In this document: positions 5,997 to 7,400 of the stretch, one piece after another
Layout: every line of letters begins with the position of its first letter
Numbering within the stretch: the stretch's first letter is position 1
Source: Pseudomonadota bacterium
GTDB lineage: Bacteria > Pseudomonadota > Gammaproteobacteria > Burkholderiales > Thiobacillaceae
Direction of reading: 5' to 3'
Length of the DNA stretch: 7,400 nucleotides
Assembly: GCA_021802595.1 (NCBI GenBank)
Contig: JAJZRT010000174.1
Coordinates: forward strand, 1 to 7,400
The notes under the pieces: generated by a model
Told to the model about the DNA's origin: nothing
The model's database searches: none
Seen by the model: only the letters and a program-made list of their open reading frames with translations
Translations under genes and position numbers: made by a program

Positions 5997-6790
5997 TCGC
6001 GCTCGATCAGTGCGTAGGCGGAGTGATTGTGGATCGATTCGAAATTTTCCGCTTCCACCACATACGCATCGATCAGCGGCTCGGCATTCATGGCGGCGGC
6101 GACGTCGCGCACGATGTCCTCGACGAACTTGGGGTTGTCGTAGGCGCGCTCGGTGACGTATTTCTCGTCGGGCCGCTTCAGCAGGCCGAAGAGCTCGCAC
6201 GAGGCCTGGTCCTCGACCTTGCGCACCAGATCCTCGATCCAGAGGAAGCCGTTGGTCTTCGCCGAAACTGTGACGTGCGAGCGCTGGTTGTGGGCGCCGT
6301 AGTCGGAAATCTTCTTCGAGCAAGGGCACAGGCTGGTCACGGGCACCAGCACCTTGGTGGTGTGGGTGTATTTCCCTTTCTCGATTTCGCCGATGAAGGT
6401 GACTTCATAGTCGAGCAGGCTTTGTACGCCGGAGACAGGCGCGGCCTTGTTGACGAAGTAGGGGAAGCTCATTTCGATGTATCCCGATTCGGCTTCCAGG
6501 CGCTCGACCATCTGGCGCAGCATGCCCTCGAAGTTTTCCACCGAAATCTCGCGCTCGCGCGTGTTGAGGATCTCGATGAAGCGCGACATGTGGGTTCCCT
6601 TGAAATTGTGCGGCAGGAACACGTACATGTTGAAGGTGGCGATGGTGTGCTGGACGCCATCGTTCTTGTCCGCGACCCGGATCGGGTGGCGGATGCTCTT
6701 GATGCCGACCTTGTTGATGGCGATTTGCCGCGTGTCGGTCGAGCTTTGCACGTCCGGCATGCAAACGGCGGTATCGCAAATCTGGTTCAT
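5978..6790 (-). CDS. folE2: GTP cyclohydrolase FolE2 (type IB)
   Basis: Converts GTP to 7,8-dihydroneopterin triphosphate, the first step of tetrahydrofolate synthesis, in the cytoplasm. The 270-residue length is typical. Seen: the family signature [20 protein letters not shown] (153-172) with C155 and H167, plus E209 and H254 (in [10 protein letters not shown]). These four have the same spacing as the metal and active-site residues I recall for the Neisseria enzyme (C147, H159, E201, H246). Other family stretches are [10 protein letters not shown] (33-42) and [14 protein letters not shown] (58-71). FolE2 can work with metals other than zinc, unlike FolE. Start ATG at 6790 with an AGGAG ribosome site 7 bases upstream. 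It follows dxs after 64 bases in the same direction and may be read both from dxs and from its own promoter. No Zur-type site was seen. Confidence 0.97.
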   Translation of the reverse strand: MNQICDTAVCMPDVQSSTDTRQIAINKVGIKSIRHPIRVADKNDGVQHTIATFNMYVFLPHNFKGTHMSRFIEILNTREREISVENFEGMLRQMVERLEAESGYIEMSFPYFVNKAAPVSGVQSLLDYEVTFIGEIEKGKYTHTTKVLVPVTSLCPCSKKISDYGAHNQRSHVTVSAKTNGFLWIEDLVRKVEDQASCELFGLLKRPDEKYVTERAYDNPKFVEDIVRDVAAAMNAEPLIDAYVVEAENFESIHNHSAYALIERDKRAKT

Positions 6791-6812
6791 GGCAGGCTCC
6801 TGATCTGTATGT

Positions 6813-6837
6813 GCAGTTTAGACTGAGTCTACACTGC
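6813..6837. promoter_or_regulatory. 25-base dyad over the folE2 promoter, probable operator
   Basis: GCAGT-T-TAGACT-G-AGTCTA-C-ACTGC: 11 of 12 base pairs are symmetric about the G at 6825, with one mismatch (6818/6832). It covers the proposed -10 (6826-6831) and the likely transcription start, the usual place for a repressor. It does not fit the Zur, Fur or LexA consensus, and the GACT/AGTC halves are too close for an IscR class I site. The regulator is unknown. An RNA hairpin at the 5' end of folE2 mRNA is the alternative. Confidence 0.55.
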
Positions 6838-6854
6838 CGGAATAGTTGAGTAAA
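6826..6854 (-). promoter_or_regulatory. Possible folE2 promoter
   Basis: On the minus strand TTTACT (6849-6854, directly after the dxs stop codon) and TAGACT (6826-6831) each match the sigma-70 hexamers at 4 of 6, with the optimal 17-base spacer. The leader to the folE2 ATG would be about 30 bases. The hexamers are ordinary matches; the spacing and the dyad over the -10 add weight. Confidence 0.4.
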
Positions 6855-7400
6855 CTACTCGGGTAATGGGGTTATCCGCTGGCGGACGGCCTGTTCGATG
6901 CCGGCCGCGTCGAGTCCGCATTCAGCCAGCATGCGCGCGTGATCGCCATGTTCGATGAAGGTGTCGGGCAGACCCAGATGGAGGATGGGCGCCTCCAGGC
7001 CCAGTTTGGCCAGGGCCTCGGCCACCCCGGCGCCGGCCCCGCCCGCGATGGCGTTTTCCTCCAGCGTGACCAGCAGACGATGGCCTTGCGCCAGTTCGCG
7101 CAGCAGGTCGATGTCAAGCGGTTTCACGAAACGCATGTCGGCCACGCTGGCATCGAGCGTCTCGGCAGCAGCGAGCGCCGGGACGACCAGGCTGCCGAAG
7201 GCGATCAGCGCAACGTTCCGGCCCTTCCGCCGCAATACCCCCCTGCCGATTTCGAGCGGGTCGAGGCCGGGTTCGAGCGCGGCGCCGCTGCCGCTGCCGC
7301 GCGGGTAACGCACCGCGGACGGCCCATCGTGCAGGAAGGCGGTGGTCAGCAGGCGGCGGCACTCGTTCTCGTCCGACGGCGCGGCGAGCAGCATGTTGGG
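6855..7400 (-). CDS. dxs: 1-deoxy-D-xylulose-5-phosphate synthase, C-terminal part (5' end outside window)
   Basis: Thiamine-diphosphate enzyme that condenses pyruvate and glyceraldehyde-3-phosphate, the entry step of the MEP isoprenoid pathway; cytoplasmic dimer. Only the last 181 residues are present, against about 620 in the full protein; the frame is open through the right edge, and the Met at 7394 is internal. Seen: [15 protein letters not shown] and [11 protein letters not shown], typical of the end of the pyrimidine-binding domain, then the transketolase C-terminal domain with [28 protein letters not shown] and [12 protein letters not shown]. The diphosphate-binding N-terminal domain and catalytic His are outside. 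The stop is TAG at 6857-6855, and folE2 follows in the same direction. No frameshift is seen. Confidence 0.96.
   Translation of the reverse strand, partial: PNMLLAAPSDENECRRLLTTAFLHDGPSAVRYPRGSGSGAALEPGLDPLEIGRGVLRRKGRNVALIAFGSLVVPALAAAETLDASVADMRFVKPLDIDLLRELAQGHRLLVTLEENAIAGGAGAGVAEALAKLGLEAPILHLGLPDTFIEHGDHARMLAECGLDAAGIEQAVRQRITPLPE

Noticed and set aside
6791..6854. Zur box upstream of folE2
   Set aside because: No AT-rich GTTATA-type palindrome is present; the dyad found there has a different sequence.

Overview
The window is a GC-rich bacterial chromosomal segment, probably from a sulfur-oxidising betaproteobacterium of the Thiobacillus/Sulfuricella/Sulfuritalea kind. Two things suggest this: the dissimilatory sulfur genes sat, aprB and aprA read as one block, and a dxs-folE2 pair lies nearby, an arrangement I recall from betaproteobacteria. 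Genus-level placement is inference. All genes but one are on the minus strand. No tRNA, rRNA, CRISPR array, insertion sequence or phage gene was seen, and no gene-free stretch exceeds about 155 bases.

Layout in the direction of minus-strand transcription, right to left: the 3' part of dxs (isoprenoid precursor synthesis) enters from the right edge; folE2 (GTP cyclohydrolase IB, folate pathway) follows after 64 bases that hold a likely promoter and a strong dyad. Facing folE2 across a long inverted repeat is the only plus-strand gene, an exported retropepsin-like aspartic protease. It is head to head with a class I glutamine amidotransferase gene, and the two start codons are adjacent or overlapping. 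Next come an unrecognised 137-residue protein and a strong intrinsic terminator, then a regulated-looking leader and the sat-aprB-aprA block, which runs off the left edge.

The sulfur block forms a complete two-step module. AprBA oxidises sulfite plus AMP to adenylylsulfate (APS) and two electrons, and Sat converts APS plus pyrophosphate to ATP and sulfate, so sulfite oxidation gives substrate-level ATP. The same enzymes run backwards in sulfate reducers. The oxidative direction is inferred from the overall context, not proved by the sequence. The electron partner of AprBA (AprM or a Qmo complex) is not visible; it is not between sat and aprB.

Main points for a second look: an FNR-like box, an extended -10 and a hairpin touching the ribosome binding site upstream of sat; the uncharacterised 137-residue gene beside the sulfur block; the zero-spacing divergent gene pair; a 25-base dyad over the folE2 promoter; a 29-base-arm inverted repeat between convergent genes; and the first eight bases of the window, which equal the end of the Illumina adapter and so probably are not genomic.
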